64,000 nt of DNA, from the NCBI RefSeq assembly GCF_024451105.1, contig NZ_JANGEY010000009.1, forward strand, positions 1-64,000. The letters run 5' to 3'. The notes beneath the pieces are model-generated. The model had not been told where the DNA came from and ran no database searches. It saw only the letters and a list, made by a program, of their open reading frames with translations. The position numbers and the translations under genes are program-made. Below are positions 50,378-61,990 of this stretch, in pieces (position 1 is the first letter of the stretch; each line of letters opens with the position of its first letter). Origin of the DNA: Stutzerimonas stutzeri (GTDB lineage Bacteria > Pseudomonadota > Gammaproteobacteria > Pseudomonadales > Pseudomonadaceae).

Positions 50378-51844
50378 TCACTCCCCTCGTTCTCGTTGTC
50401 CCGCCTCGCCGCCGGCCAGCGGCAGCCGGCAGCACAGGCGCAGGCCGCTGGCCTGACGCTCGGCCCACAGCTCGCCGCCGAAGCCCTCGACGATGCTCCG
50501 GCTCATCGCCAGACCGAGGCCCAGGCCGTCGGCCTTGCTGGTGTAGAACGGAGTGAACAGCTGCGCCAGCGCCTCCTCGCTCACCCCCGGTCCCTGGTCC
50601 TGCACCGTGACGCACAGGCCGCCCGCCTCCGGACGGGCGGCCAGGCGCACCGTCGAGGGCGCGCCCGGATGCGCCTCGCGGTTAGCCTCGATGGCGTTGC
50701 GCAGCAGGTTGAGCAACACCTGCTCGAGCAGCACCCGGTCGGCGTACAGCGGCGGCAGATTGTCCGGCAGATCGTCGCGGATCGCCACCCTCGCCCGCTC
50801 CGCCTCCCAGGCGCACAGCTGCACGGCGTCGCGCGCCACCGCCGCGACGTTCAGCGCCTGCACGCGGCGCTGGCCCTTGCGCAGGAAGGCGCGCAGCCGG
50901 CGGATCACCTCGGCGGCGTGGTTGGCGTGCGCGGTGATCCGCTCCAGACCCTCGGCGACCCGCGCCAGCGCCTGCGGATCGCTGCCGGCGCCGCGCAGGT
51001 AGCGCTGGCTGGCGGCGGCGTAGTTGACCACCGCGGCCAGCGGCTGGTTGATCTCGTGGGCGATCCCCGAGGCCAGTTCGCCGAGGGTGACCAGCCGCGC
51101 CGCGTGGGCCAGCTCGTCCTGGTGGCGGCGCAGCTCGGCCTCGGCCCGCAGTCGCGCGCTGATGTCGCGCGTCACGCAGACGATCTCCACCACCGCGCCG
51201 GTGTAGGTCTCGCGGATCGCCCGGCAGCTGGTCTCCACCCACAGGTAGTGGCCGTCGCGGTGGCGCAGGCGGTAGCTGAGGCTGTGGTGACCGAGGCGCT
51301 CGAGACGCTCGCGCGCCTCGCGCATCTGCGCCAGGTCGTCGGGGTGCAGCAGCTCGCGCACCGGCCGCCCGCGCAGCTCCTCGGGCCAGTAGCCGAGCAT
51401 GCTCCAGGACGCCGGCGCGGCGTCGACGAAGCGGCCGTCCGGGCTGTGCCGGGAGATCAGGTCGGCAGTGTTCTCGATGATCAGCCGGTACAGGCGGCGT
51501 GCCCGCGCCGCCTCGCGCTCGTCGCGCAGCTGCGCGCTGGCGTCCTGGCCGCGCGCCAGCACGCGGGCCGCGCCGGGCAGCGGCACGAACTTCCAGCGCA
51601 GACTGCGCCCGCCGACCTCGGCGATCACCGGGCCGACCGTGCGACCCTGCTGCAGAGCCGCCTGTAGCAGCTGCAGGTGATTGCCCGGCAGCAGTTGCCG
51701 TGCGTCGTCCGCGCCGCAGGCGGCCTGCACGCGCGCGGCCGCCGGATTGAGGTCGAGCAGCGCGCCGCCCGCGCCCAGCAGCAGGGCCGGCTCGTCGTCG
51801 AGCTGCAGGCGCGCGAACCAGCCGTCCTCCGCGCCATCGGTCAT
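50378..51844 (-). CDS. PAS-domain sensor histidine kinase (FixL-like, soluble)
   Basis: 488 residues, no membrane helix. One weak PAS-like region (about 10-100), a clear PAS/PAC (about 115-235, HRDGHYLWVETSCRAI), HisKA with His263 in ASGIAHEINQPLAAVVNY, and a complete ATPase domain (NLLRNAIEA, VQDQGPGVS, LGLGLAMS). Pairs with the FixJ-like regulator downstream. ATG 51844 is chosen; the frame also allows GTG at 51865, which has no ribosome-binding site. The signal is unknown; heme ligation by the PAS is not evident. Confidence 0.9.
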   Translation of the reverse strand: MTDGAEDGWFARLQLDDEPALLLGAGGALLDLNPAAARVQAACGADDARQLLPGNHLQLLQAALQQGRTVGPVIAEVGGRSLRWKFVPLPGAARVLARGQDASAQLRDEREAARARRLYRLIIENTADLISRHSPDGRFVDAAPASWSMLGYWPEELRGRPVRELLHPDDLAQMREARERLERLGHHSLSYRLRHRDGHYLWVETSCRAIRETYTGAVVEIVCVTRDISARLRAEAELRRHQDELAHAARLVTLGELASGIAHEINQPLAAVVNYAAASQRYLRGAGSDPQALARVAEGLERITAHANHAAEVIRRLRAFLRKGQRRVQALNVAAVARDAVQLCAWEAERARVAIRDDLPDNLPPLYADRVLLEQVLLNLLRNAIEANREAHPGAPSTVRLAARPEAGGLCVTVQDQGPGVSEEALAQLFTPFYTSKADGLGLGLAMSRSIVEGFGGELWAERQASGLRLCCRLPLAGGEAGQRERGE

Positions 51845-51861
51845 GCTCTCGGTCAAGATTG

Positions 51862-51935
51862 CCACCAGATATAGTATTTACACCATATATGCATAGTTGA
51901 AAGCCTATACCATTTTCCGGAAATGCCGGGTATGC
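51862..51935. promoter_or_regulatory. AT-rich divergent control region between the sensor kinase and acyl-CoA synthetase
   Basis: Distinctly AT-rich in this GC-rich window, with overlapping palindromic bits such as ATATGCATA, ATATAGTATTTACA and TTTCCGGAAA (51913-51922). Candidate promoters on both strands and possible operator for the FixJ-like regulator. No single consensus promoter stands out. Confidence 0.5.
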
Positions 51936-52043
51936 TCCGTCGCAAGTCACCACAGGAAGATGGTGCCGCAGGTCGTCGGAACGTCTGCGCCGTCGCGATG
52001 ACCGCCAAAAAACAGAGCTAACAATCAGCCAGCGGATATTCTC

Positions 52044-53663
52044 ATGTCGATCTACGAGCAGGGCCTCGCGCCCGCCCCCGTCAATCACCTCGCCCTCACC
52101 CCGCTCAGCTTCATCGAGCGTACCGCCAGCATCTACCCCGAACGCCTTGCCGTGATCCACGGCGCCATCCGCCGCAACTGGCGCGAGACCTACCGGCGCT
52201 GCCGGCGCCTGGCCTCGGCACTGGCCGGACGCGGCATCGGCAAGGGCGACACCGTGGCGGCGATGCTGCCGAACATCCCGGCCATGCTCGAGGCGCACTT
52301 CGGCGTGCCGATGGTCGGCGCGGTGCTCAACACCCTCAACGTGCGCCTGGACGCCGAGGCGATCGCCTTCATGCTGCAGCATGGCGAGGCCAAGGTGCTG
52401 ATCGCCGACCGCGAATTCCACGAGGTGGTACATGCCGCGGTGGGCATGCTCGGCCGGCCGATCCTGGTGATCGACGTCGACGACCCGGAGTACGGCGAGG
52501 GCCAGCCGGTCAGCGACCTCGACTACGAGGCCTTGCTCGCCGAGGGCGATCCGGAGTTCGCCTGGCAGTGGCCGGACGACGAGTGGCAGGCGATCAGCCT
52601 CAACTACACCTCCGGCACCACCGGCAACCCCAAGGGCGTGGTCTACCACCATCGCGGCGCCTTCCTCAACGCCATGGCCAACCAGATGAGCTGGGCGATG
52701 GGCCACCACCCGGTGTACCTGTGGACCCTGCCGATGTTCCACTGCAACGGCTGGTGCTACCCGTGGACCATCACCGCGCTGGCCGGCGCCCACGTGTTCC
52801 TGCGCCGGGTCGACCCGCAGAAGATCCTCACCCTGATCCGCGAGCACCGCGTCAGCCACCTGTGCGGCGCCCCCATCGTGCTCAACGCGCTGGTCAACCT
52901 GCCCGACTCGGCCAAGGCGGCCATCGACCACCCGGTGCACGCCATGGTCGCCGGCGCGGCGCCGCCGGCCAAGGTGATCGGCGCGGTGGAGGAAATGGGC
53001 ATCCAGGTCACCCATGTCTACGGCCTCACCGAAGTCTACGGCCCGGTCAGCATCTGCGCCTGGCACGACGAGTGGGACGCCCTGCCGCTCGACGAGCGCG
53101 CACGCCTGAAGGCGCGCCAGGGCGTGCGCTACCCGACCCTGGAAGGCCTGATGGTCGGCGACCCGCAGACCCTCGCGCCGGTGCCGCGCGACGGCGAGAC
53201 CCTCGGCGAGATCTTCATGCGCGGCAACACGGTGATGAAGGGCTACCTGAAGAACCCCACGGCCACCGAGGAAGCCTTCGCCGGCGGCTGGTTCCACACC
53301 GGCGACCTGGCCGTCTGCCACCCGGACGGCTACGTGGAGATCAAGGACCGTCTCAAGGACATCATCATCTCCGGCGGCGAGAACATCTCGACCATCGAGG
53401 TGGAAGGCGTGCTCTACCGCCATCCGGCGGTACTGGAAGCCGCGGTGGTCGCCCGTCCGGACGACAAGTGGGGCGAGACGCCGTGCGCCTTCGTCACCCT
53501 CAAGCAGGGCCACGCCGCCGAGGCGGCGGAGATCGTCGCCTTCTGCCGCGAGCACCTGGCGCACTTCAAGGTGCCGAAGACCGTGGTGTTCGGCGAGCTG
53601 CCGAAGACCTCCACCGGCAAGATCCAGAAGTACGTGCTGCGCGACTGGGCACGGGCGCTCTGA
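52044..53663 (+). CDS. Fatty acyl-CoA synthetase (AMP-forming, medium-chain/AlkK-like)
   Basis: A 539-residue adenylate-forming ligase activating a carboxylic acid to its CoA thioester. ATP loop YTSGTTGNPKGVVYHH, then MFHCNGWCYPWT, VYGLTEVYGP, HTGDLAVCHPDGYVEIKDR and the C-terminal catalytic Lys in TSTGKIQKY. The MFHCNGWC and ENIST forms are typical of the AlkK/DmdB branch (medium-chain or methylthiopropionate). First of three genes read in the same direction, with an acyl-CoA dehydrogenase and an MBL hydrolase. Confidence 0.92.
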   Translation: MSIYEQGLAPAPVNHLALTPLSFIERTASIYPERLAVIHGAIRRNWRETYRRCRRLASALAGRGIGKGDTVAAMLPNIPAMLEAHFGVPMVGAVLNTLNVRLDAEAIAFMLQHGEAKVLIADREFHEVVHAAVGMLGRPILVIDVDDPEYGEGQPVSDLDYEALLAEGDPEFAWQWPDDEWQAISLNYTSGTTGNPKGVVYHHRGAFLNAMANQMSWAMGHHPVYLWTLPMFHCNGWCYPWTITALAGAHVFLRRVDPQKILTLIREHRVSHLCGAPIVLNALVNLPDSAKAAIDHPVHAMVAGAAPPAKVIGAVEEMGIQVTHVYGLTEVYGPVSICAWHDEWDALPLDERARLKARQGVRYPTLEGLMVGDPQTLAPVPRDGETLGEIFMRGNTVMKGYLKNPTATEEAFAGGWFHTGDLAVCHPDGYVEIKDRLKDIIISGGENISTIEVEGVLYRHPAVLEAAVVARPDDKWGETPCAFVTLKQGHAAEAAEIVAFCREHLAHFKVPKTVVFGELPKTSTGKIQKYVLRDWARAL

Positions 53664-53759
53664 ACCGTAGCCGTACCCCTGCGCTGGCAACGGCGCAGGG
53701 GGCTCGCCCACTCCGAATCGTCTCCCGGCCTCGCGCCGACCTGTCCATCGAGGTTCGCA

Positions 53760-55541
<1,782 letters not shown>

Positions 55542-55668
55542 CCGTCCAGCCGAGTTTCCCGTGAGCCTTTGCGCGGCGTGTCGTAGCCCGACCGTCGCGC
55601 TTTTTTCTTCCGCGTGGCAGGCTGGACGCCTGCCGCGCCCCCGGCAACGACAACAACAAGGAGTCCCC

Positions 55669-56535
55669 ATGCGTACCCTGACCACCCTGTCCGGCAACAG
55701 CCAGAAGCTCGACGGCGGCGCCATGTTCGGCAACGCGCCGCGCGCCCTGTGGGAGCGCTGGATGCCGGCCGACGAGCTGCACCGCATCGACCTGGGCTGC
55801 CGCGCCCTGCTGGTGCGCGAGGACGAGCGCAACGTGCTGGTGGAGACCGGCATCGGCGCCTTCTTCAGTCCGGAACTCAAGGAGCGCTTCGGCGTGCAGG
55901 AAAGCCGCCACGTGCTGCTCGACAACCTGGCCAGGCTCGGCTTCTGCGACGCCGACATCGACGTGGTGGTGCTCACCCACCTGCACTTCGACCACGCCGG
56001 CGGCCTGCTCGCGCCCTGGGAAAAGGGCCAGCCGCCGCGCCTGCTGTTCCCCAACGCGCGCTTCGTCACCGGCCGCCGCCAGTGGCAGCGCGCCATGGCA
56101 CCGCACGCCCGCGACCGCGCCTCGTACATCCCCGAGCTGCTCGAGCTGCTGGAAGCCAGCGGCCGCCTGGAGCTGCTCGCCGACGGCGAGAGCTCGCCGA
56201 CCCTCGGCGCAGACTGGCGCTTCCATGTCAGCGACGGCCACACCCCCGGGCAGATCCTCCCCGAGGTGCAGATGCCCGGCGGCCCGGTGGTGTTCGCCGG
56301 CGACCTGATCCCCGGCGCGCCCTGGGTGCACCTGCCGATCACCATGGGCTACGACCGCTTCCCGGAAGGGCTGATCGAGGAGAAGACCGCGCTGCTCGAG
56401 GACCTGCTGGCGCGCGGTGGCCGGCTGGTGTTCACCCACGATCCGCAGGTGGCGATGGGCCGGGTGGTGCGCGATTCAAAGGGCAGGTACGGGTTGAGCG
56501 AGAGTTGTGGGGAGGTGGTGGGGCTGGTGGAGTGA
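55669..56535 (+). CDS. Metallo-beta-lactamase-fold hydrolase
   Basis: A 288-residue MBL-fold protein. Metal motif [10 protein letters not shown] with His104, His106, Asp108 and His109; later ligands in [16 protein letters not shown] and FTHDPQ. Substrate unknown; lactonases, thioesterases and quorum-quenching enzymes share this fold. ATG 55669 follows AAGGAG. Downstream of the acyl-CoA genes and possibly co-transcribed (127-base gap). Confidence 0.87.
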   Translation: MRTLTTLSGNSQKLDGGAMFGNAPRALWERWMPADELHRIDLGCRALLVREDERNVLVETGIGAFFSPELKERFGVQESRHVLLDNLARLGFCDADIDVVVLTHLHFDHAGGLLAPWEKGQPPRLLFPNARFVTGRRQWQRAMAPHARDRASYIPELLELLEASGRLELLADGESSPTLGADWRFHVSDGHTPGQILPEVQMPGGPVVFAGDLIPGAPWVHLPITMGYDRFPEGLIEEKTALLEDLLARGGRLVFTHDPQVAMGRVVRDSKGRYGLSESCGEVVGLVE

Positions 56536-56556
56536 CCGATCGCGCCTGACGCCGGC

Positions 56557-56898
56557 TCAGTTGCCGCCGCGCACCTGCAGGCCGATGCCCAGCTCCGCGG
56601 CGATCGACAGCGGCAGCAGCAGGGTATCCAGCAGCGCGCTGGCCGGCAGGTCGAGCCCCGGATATTTCGGTGCCTCGGCGCCGAAGCGCTCCAGCGGGCA
56701 GCAGCCGCCGTTGAGGGCGTACCAGTCCAGCCGGGTGCCGGAATAGATCAGCGGCGCGCCGGGCTGGGCGGCGTCGAGGGTGCGCACGCTGGCGCAGCCG
56801 GTCAGCAGCAACGGCGCCAGCAGCAGGAGCGCGGGGGCGAATCTATTCGCCTTGGCGGCGAGACCGGCGACTGAAGTCGCCCCTGCAGGCTCACTCAT
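56557..56898 (-). CDS. YceK/YidQ-family lipoprotein
   Basis: A 113-residue lipoprotein with lipobox LLTGC (Cys35) and family body ([11 protein letters not shown] ... GGCC ... [11 protein letters not shown]). Its ATG overlaps the end of ubiX by eight bases. The signal peptide's N-region (about residues 5-22) is encoded by a REP-like palindrome (56833-56885), unusual for a coding start. The hydrophobic core after residue 20 is normal. Confidence 0.8.
   Translation of the reverse strand: MSEPAGATSVAGLAAKANRFAPALLLLAPLLLTGCASVRTLDAAQPGAPLIYSGTRLDWYALNGGCCPLERFGAEAPKYPGLDLPASALLDTLLLPLSIAAELGIGLQVRGGN
56833..56885. repeat. REP-like paired palindrome covering the 5' end of the YidQ-like gene
   Basis: GGGGGCGAATCTATTCGCC (56833-56851) and GGCGACTGAAGTCGCCCC (56866-56883), 14 bases apart. 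Same core layout as the intergenic element at 38748, but here inside a reading frame. Confidence 0.8.
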
Positions 56899-57523
56899 CG
56901 GGGCTGACCCGGTGGTGCTCGCCCCAGCGCGGCAGCATGTCCTGGGGGATGTTCAGCTGGTTGAGGATGCGCGCCACCACGAAGTCGACCAGGTCGTCGA
57001 TGGTCTGCGGCTGGTGGTAGAAGCCCGGCGCGGCGGGCAGGATCACCGCGCCCATGTTCGACAGCCTGAGCATGTTCTCCAGGTGGATGGTGGAGAACGG
57101 CGCCTCGCGCGGCACCAGGATCAGCTGGCGGCGCTCCTTGAGCGCCACGTCGGCGGCACGCTCGATCAGGTTGTTGCAGGCTCCCGTGGCGATCGCCGAC
57201 AGCGAGCCGGTCGAGCAGGGCACCACCACCATGGCCGCCGGCGCGCCGGAGCCGGAAGCCGGCGGTGCCATCCAGTCGTCCTGGCCGAACACGCGGATCT
57301 GCCCGGGCGCCGCGCCGGTGTACTCGCTGAGGAAGGCCTGCATCGCCCGCGGCCTGGGCGGCAGGGCGACGTCGGTCTCGGTGGCCATCACCAGCTGCGC
57401 CGCCTTGGAGATCAGGAAGTGCACCTCGCGCTCCTCCTGCACCAGGCAGTCGAGCAGGCGCAGGCCGTACTGGGCGCCGGAGGCGCCGGTCATCGCCAGG
57501 GTGATGCGTTCCGGACCGCTCAT
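56891..57523 (-). CDS. ubiX: Flavin prenyltransferase UbiX
   Basis: A 210-residue Rossmann-like enzyme that makes prenylated FMN, the cofactor of UbiD-type decarboxylases in ubiquinone synthesis. [19 protein letters not shown] and [32 protein letters not shown] are signature, and [20 protein letters not shown] completes the site. Follows mpl after 12 bases. Confidence 0.96.
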   Translation of the reverse strand: MSGPERITLAMTGASGAQYGLRLLDCLVQEEREVHFLISKAAQLVMATETDVALPPRPRAMQAFLSEYTGAAPGQIRVFGQDDWMAPPASGSGAPAAMVVVPCSTGSLSAIATGACNNLIERAADVALKERRQLILVPREAPFSTIHLENMLRLSNMGAVILPAAPGFYHQPQTIDDLVDFVVARILNQLNIPQDMLPRWGEHHRVSPDE

Positions 57524-57535
57524 CGACCACCCTCC

Positions 57536-58888
57536 TTATTCGCCCAGCGCCTTGGCCAGCTTGCCGTGCAGACCGCCGAAACCGCCGTTGCTCATGATCA
57601 CCACCTGGGTGCCGGGGATCGCGCAGCCCTTGACCGCGGCGACGATGCCCTCCAGCGAGTCGCACACGGTGCTCGGCACGGAGGAGCCGGCGACGCTGGC
57701 GGCCAGATCCCAGCCGAGGCTGGGCGGCGCGTACCAGATGGCGCGGTCGGCCTGCGCCACCGACTCGGCCAGCCCCTCGCGGTGGGCGCCGAGCTTCATC
57801 GAGTTGGAGCGCGGCTCGATCACCGCGATGATCGGCGCCTTGCCGACCTGCCGGCGCAGGCCGTCGAGGGTGGTGGCGATGGCGGTCGGGTGGTGGGCGA
57901 AGTCGTCGTAGAGGGTCACGCCGCGAACCTCGGCGACCTTTTCCATGCGCCGCTTGACGCTGCGGAAACTGGACAGCGCCGCGCAGCCCTGCCCCGGCGC
58001 GACGCCGACGTGGCGTGCCGCGGCCAGGCAGGCCAGCGCGTTGGCGACGTTGTGCCGGCCGCTCAGCGGCCACTCGACGACGCCCTGCACGACGCCCTCG
58101 AACAGCACCTCGAAACGCGAGCCGTCCTCGGCGAGCAGGTGCGCCTGCCACTGGCCGCCGGGGCCGGTGGTCTGCACCGGGGTCCAGCAGCCCATCTCCA
58201 GCACCCGGCCGAGCGCCTGCTCGGCGGCCGGGCGGACGATCAGCCCCTCGCCGGGGACGGTGCGCACCAGGTGGTGGAACTGCCGCTCGATGGCCGCCAG
58301 ATCCGGGAAGATGTCCGCGTGGTCGAATTCGAGGTTGTTGAGGATCGCGGTGCGCGGACGGTAGTGGACGAACTTGCTGCGCTTGTCGAAGAAGGCGCTG
58401 TCGTACTCGTCGGCCTCGACCACGAAGAACGGCGTGCCGCCCAGGCGCGCCGAGATGCCGAAGTTCTGCGGCACCCCGCCGATCAGGAAGCCCGGGCTCA
58501 TCCCGGCGTCCTCCAGCACCCAGGCCAGCATGCTGCTGGTGGTGGTCTTGCCATGGGTGCCGGCCACCGCCAGCACCCAGCGCCCCTGCAGCACGTGGTC
58601 GGCCAGCCACTGCGGGCCGCTGACGTAGGGCAGGCCGGCGTTGAGCACGTGCTCCACCGCCGGATTGCCGCGCGACAGGGCGTTGCCGATCACCACCAGG
58701 TCCGGCGCCGGGTCGAGGTGCGCCGGCTCGTAGCCCTGCAGCAGCTCGATGCCCTGGGCCTCGAGCTGGGTGCTCATCGGCGGATAGACGTTGGCGTCGG
58801 AGCCGGTGACGCGGTGGCCGAGTTCCTTGGCCAGCACCGCCAGCGAGCCCATGAAGGTGCCGCAGATGCCGAGAATGTGGATATGCAT
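57536..58888 (-). CDS. mpl: Murein peptide ligase Mpl
   Basis: A 450-residue Mur-ligase-family enzyme that reattaches recycled tripeptide to UDP-N-acetylmuramate. N-terminal HIHILGICGTFMGSLAVLAK, ATP loop AVAGTHGKTTTSSM (about residue 109), central NNLEFDHADIFPDL and C-terminal DDFAHHPTAI with IEPRSNSM. First gene of mpl-ubiX-lipoprotein. Confidence 0.97.
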   Translation of the reverse strand: MHIHILGICGTFMGSLAVLAKELGHRVTGSDANVYPPMSTQLEAQGIELLQGYEPAHLDPAPDLVVIGNALSRGNPAVEHVLNAGLPYVSGPQWLADHVLQGRWVLAVAGTHGKTTTSSMLAWVLEDAGMSPGFLIGGVPQNFGISARLGGTPFFVVEADEYDSAFFDKRSKFVHYRPRTAILNNLEFDHADIFPDLAAIERQFHHLVRTVPGEGLIVRPAAEQALGRVLEMGCWTPVQTTGPGGQWQAHLLAEDGSRFEVLFEGVVQGVVEWPLSGRHNVANALACLAAARHVGVAPGQGCAALSSFRSVKRRMEKVAEVRGVTLYDDFAHHPTAIATTLDGLRRQVGKAPIIAVIEPRSNSMKLGAHREGLAESVAQADRAIWYAPPSLGWDLAASVAGSSVPSTVCDSLEGIVAAVKGCAIPGTQVVIMSNGGFGGLHGKLAKALGE

Positions 58889-59055
58889 GGATGACCTCGA
58901 AGACGGGCGGGCGCGGCCCGGAAAACTGTCGCGCAGGTTAGCACAGCCCCCGGTGGACCACAGACGCGGGCGGCAATTCCGCGCAGCGCCACCTTGCCGC
59001 CGCGCCAGCGGCGGGCCACCCTAGGCGGATGCGCAACCAAGCCGAGGAACTCCCG

Positions 59056-61290
59056 ATGGCGGCACGCCCGCGGCGCTGGCCGCGCGCCCTGGGCTGGAGC
59101 CTGCTGGCCCTGCTGCTCGCCGCTCTGGCGGCGAGCGGCTACGCCTGGCAGCTGTGGCAGCGCGTGCAGGACGCGCAGGGCATCGTCGGCCTCGACTGGC
59201 GGGATCTCGAAGTGTCCCGCCACGGCCTGCGTCTCGAGCGCCTGCAGTTCGAGCACCTGGCCGCCGACGGCCGACGCCTGCAGCTGCAGGCCGAGTCGCT
59301 GCAGCTCGACTGGCAGCTGCAGCAGCGCCCCCGTCAGCTGCTGCGCCTGCACGTCGAGCGTCTGCAGCTCGACTGGCAGGCGCCGACCGCCCCCACCGGC
59401 CGGGCCAGCCGCCTGCCCGGCGCCGACGAACTGGCCGGCCTGCTCGGCTGGCTGCCGCGCGAGCTGCAGGTGCGGCTCATCGACGCCCGCCTGCCCTGCC
59501 CGCAGGCCGCCTGCCGGCTGCACGGCAGCCTGACCTTGCGGCAACCCGGCGCCGCGTTGCTGCCGGCCAGTCTCGAGCTGGCCCTGCAGGAAGGCGAGCA
59601 CCGCCTGCGGCTCGACGGCGCCCTGGACGGCCATCCGGACGACGCTCGCCTCGAGCTGTCGCTGCGACTGGACGAGCAGCCATACCTCAGCGTCGCCGCC
59701 CGGCTGGCCCGCACCGAGGGCGTGTCGAGCCTGCACGGCAGCCTGCAACTGCCGGCCCGCCCGCCGGCGCCCTGGCTGCGCCAGTGGCTGGAGCCGATGT
59801 TCGGCGCCGCCGCCGTGCAGCCGCTGGCCCGGCTGCCGGAACGCCTGCAGGTCGACGCCGAGTGGAGCCTGCAGCTGCCGGCCGACTGGCGGATCCAGGC
59901 GGGTCTGCCGACCCAGGCGCTGGTCGAACAGGCGCGCGTGCAGGCCAGCCTGCCGCGCCTGCAGCTGGAGCCGCTCGACCTGCACGAGATCCATGCCACG
60001 CTGGTCCTGCGCGGCCACTGGCGGGAGCGGGAGCTGCAGCTGGAGCTCGCCGAAGGTTCGCGGCTCGCCGCCCGCCGCCTGGACGCCGCGGACGGCCTGC
60101 GCCTCGACGCGCCGAACGCCGTGCCGACCGGCCTGCGCCTGCGCCGCAGCGACGACGGCAGCCTGCAGCTGACCGGCCCGCTGGCGCTCGCCGCGTCCCG
60201 CCTGCAGCACACCCAGCTGCGTCCGCAGGGCTGGCGCTGGCGCGGCCGCCTCGACGCCACGCCGCCGGCCATCCGTCTCGACGGCCTCCTGGACAACGAC
60301 GCCGGCCTGGGGCTGAGCGTGCAGCTGCAGCGCGGCAGCGACGGCAGCCTGGCCGTGCAGGGCCGCCTGACGGCGCTCGAGCTGGCCGCCGGCAACCCGC
60401 TGGCGGCCAGCCTGAACGCCTGGCCGGCGCTGCTGGAGCTGAGCGCCGGACGCCTGAGCGCCACGGCCAGCCTGCGCCTGCCGGCCGGCAGCGCCCCGCG
60501 CGGCGCCTTCGCCATGCAGCTCGACGACGCCGCCGGCATCTACGACCGCAGCGAACTGGACGGCCTGCACGGCCGGCTGCTGGGCGAACTGCACGGCGCC
60601 GAGCTGGACCTGGAGCTGCCCGCGCTGCGCCTGGCGCGCCTCAACCCGGGCATTCCGCTCGGCCCGCTGCAGCTGCGCGCCAGCTACCAGACCACGCTGG
60701 ACGCCCCGCTGGCCGGCCGCCTGCAGCTGTGGCAGGCCGACGGCGGCCTGCTCGGCGGCCGGCTGCACGCCGACCCGGTGCGCCTCGACCTGGCCCGCCC
60801 GCCGCAGCGCCTCGTCCTGCAGCTGCGCGACCTGGAACTGGCCGAGCTGCTCGGGGTCTACCCGGCAGAAGGGCTCTCCGGCAGCGGCGTCGTCGACGGT
60901 CGCCTGCCCCTGCGTCTCGACGCCGCCGGCCTGCACGTCGAACAGGGCCGGCTCGCGGCGCGCGCTCCCGGCGGCGTGCTGCAGCTGCGCTCGGAGCGGA
61001 TCCGTGCCTTCGCCCGCAGCAACCCCGCGTTGCAACTGGCCGTCACCGCGCTGGAGGATTTCCGCTACGATCGCCTGGAGAGCGAGGTCAGCTATGCGCC
61101 CGAGGGCCAGTTGCTGCTGGCCCTGCGCCTGCACGGCCACAACCCCGCCCTGGAAGGCGGCCGGCCGGTGAACCTCGCCATCAACCTGGAAGAGAACCTG
61201 CCCAGCCTGCTGACCAGCCTGCAGCTGAGTGGCCGGGTCAACGAAGCCATCCAGCGCCGCGTGCAGCAACGCCTGCCGCCGCGCCCCTGA
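59056..61290 (+). CDS. ydbH: YdbH-family (AsmA-like) envelope protein
   Basis: 744 residues from ATG 59056, chosen over 59029 because GAGGA sits just before it. N-terminal helix (about 9-33), then a long, strongly Leu/Gln/Arg-rich beta-strand region with a C-terminal conserved part (DLELAELLGVYPAEGLSGSGVVDGRLPLRL ... is split here by the length limit). In E. coli YdbH, TamB and YhdP share transport of phospholipid to the outer membrane, and YdbH works with the lipoprotein YnbE. Those partners follow immediately here. Confidence 0.9.
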   Translation: MAARPRRWPRALGWSLLALLLAALAASGYAWQLWQRVQDAQGIVGLDWRDLEVSRHGLRLERLQFEHLAADGRRLQLQAESLQLDWQLQQRPRQLLRLHVERLQLDWQAPTAPTGRASRLPGADELAGLLGWLPRELQVRLIDARLPCPQAACRLHGSLTLRQPGAALLPASLELALQEGEHRLRLDGALDGHPDDARLELSLRLDEQPYLSVAARLARTEGVSSLHGSLQLPARPPAPWLRQWLEPMFGAAAVQPLARLPERLQVDAEWSLQLPADWRIQAGLPTQALVEQARVQASLPRLQLEPLDLHEIHATLVLRGHWRERELQLELAEGSRLAARRLDAADGLRLDAPNAVPTGLRLRRSDDGSLQLTGPLALAASRLQHTQLRPQGWRWRGRLDATPPAIRLDGLLDNDAGLGLSVQLQRGSDGSLAVQGRLTALELAAGNPLAASLNAWPALLELSAGRLSATASLRLPAGSAPRGAFAMQLDDAAGIYDRSELDGLHGRLLGELHGAELDLELPALRLARLNPGIPLGPLQLRASYQTTLDAPLAGRLQLWQADGGLLGGRLHADPVRLDLARPPQRLVLQLRDLELAELLGVYPAEGLSGSGVVDGRLPLRLDAAGLHVEQGRLAARAPGGVLQLRSERIRAFARSNPALQLAVTALEDFRYDRLESEVSYAPEGQLLLALRLHGHNPALEGGRPVNLAINLEENLPSLLTSLQLSGRVNEAIQRRVQQRLPPRP

Positions 61291-61307
61291 CACGGGAGAC
61301 CGCCACC

Positions 61308-61511
61308 ATGCGCCTGCGCCCCCTCGGCACCGTTCTGCTGCCAGGCCTGCTGCTCGGCCTGCTGCTCGGCGCCTGCACCCCCACGGTGCAGCTGGCCGCG
61401 CCCAAGGAGCCGATCAACATCAACCTCAACGTGAAGATCGAGCACGAGATCTACATCAAGGTCGACAAGGCGCTGGACAACATTCTCGACGAATCCAGCG
61501 GCCTGTTCTGA
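61308..61511 (+). CDS. ynbE: YnbE-like outer-membrane lipoprotein
   Basis: A 67-residue lipoprotein with lipobox LLGAC and the short family body PTVQLAAPKEPININLNVKI. In E. coli YnbE stacks on the C-terminus of YdbH to complete a bridge between the membranes. Lies 17 bases after ydbH. Confidence 0.93.
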   Translation: MRLRPLGTVLLPGLLLGLLLGACTPTVQLAAPKEPININLNVKIEHEIYIKVDKALDNILDESSGLF

Positions 61512-61521
61512 GGAGCCCTCC

Positions 61522-61866
61522 ATGACCCTTTCCAAGCGCATCGCCACCCTGCTGCTCGCCTTCGGCTTCAGTCTCTCGGCGCTGGCCCTCGACCTGTCCG
61601 GCGCGATGACCGCGCTGCCCGCCGCCAAGGCCGCCGGCCAGCTCGGCGAACAGACCGACGGCTACCTCGGCGTGGTCCGTCCGGGCGGCCAGGCCGCCGA
61701 GATCGCCCGGCTGATCAACCAGGCGCGGCGCGCCGAGTACCAGAAGCTGGCCACCCAGAACGGCATCCGCCTCAGCGACGTCGAGGCCATGGCCGGCAAG
61801 AAGGCGGTGGAGAAGACCCCGCCCGGCCAGTTCGTCCGCCTCGACGGCCAGTGGCGACGCAAGTAG
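61522..61866 (+). CDS. ydbL: YdbL (DUF1318) periplasmic protein
   Basis: A 114-residue protein with a signal peptide (about 1-22, ending LSALA) and DUF1318 body (GYLGVVRPGGQAAEIARLIN, RRAEYQKLA, PPGQFVR). In E. coli YdbL prevents faulty oligomerisation of YnbE with YdbH. Third gene of ydbH-ynbE-ydbL. Confidence 0.94.
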   Translation: MTLSKRIATLLLAFGFSLSALALDLSGAMTALPAAKAAGQLGEQTDGYLGVVRPGGQAAEIARLINQARRAEYQKLATQNGIRLSDVEAMAGKKAVEKTPPGQFVRLDGQWRRK

Positions 61867-61990
61867 CGACCGGCCGTCGCGCCCCGCCGCCGGCCGGGGG
61901 CGGGGCGCGCCCTGCGACCCTGCATCCGCGCGCTGCGACCCGGCGATGCCATACAATCGCCAGTATCGCCACCCACCGGGAGTGTCCGCC

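Noticed and set aside
58774..61293. 839-codon minus-strand open frame over ydbH
   Set aside because: Gln/Val/Ala-rich shadow; the plus frame forms the conserved ydbH-ynbE-ydbL set and fits the starts and stops of neighbours.
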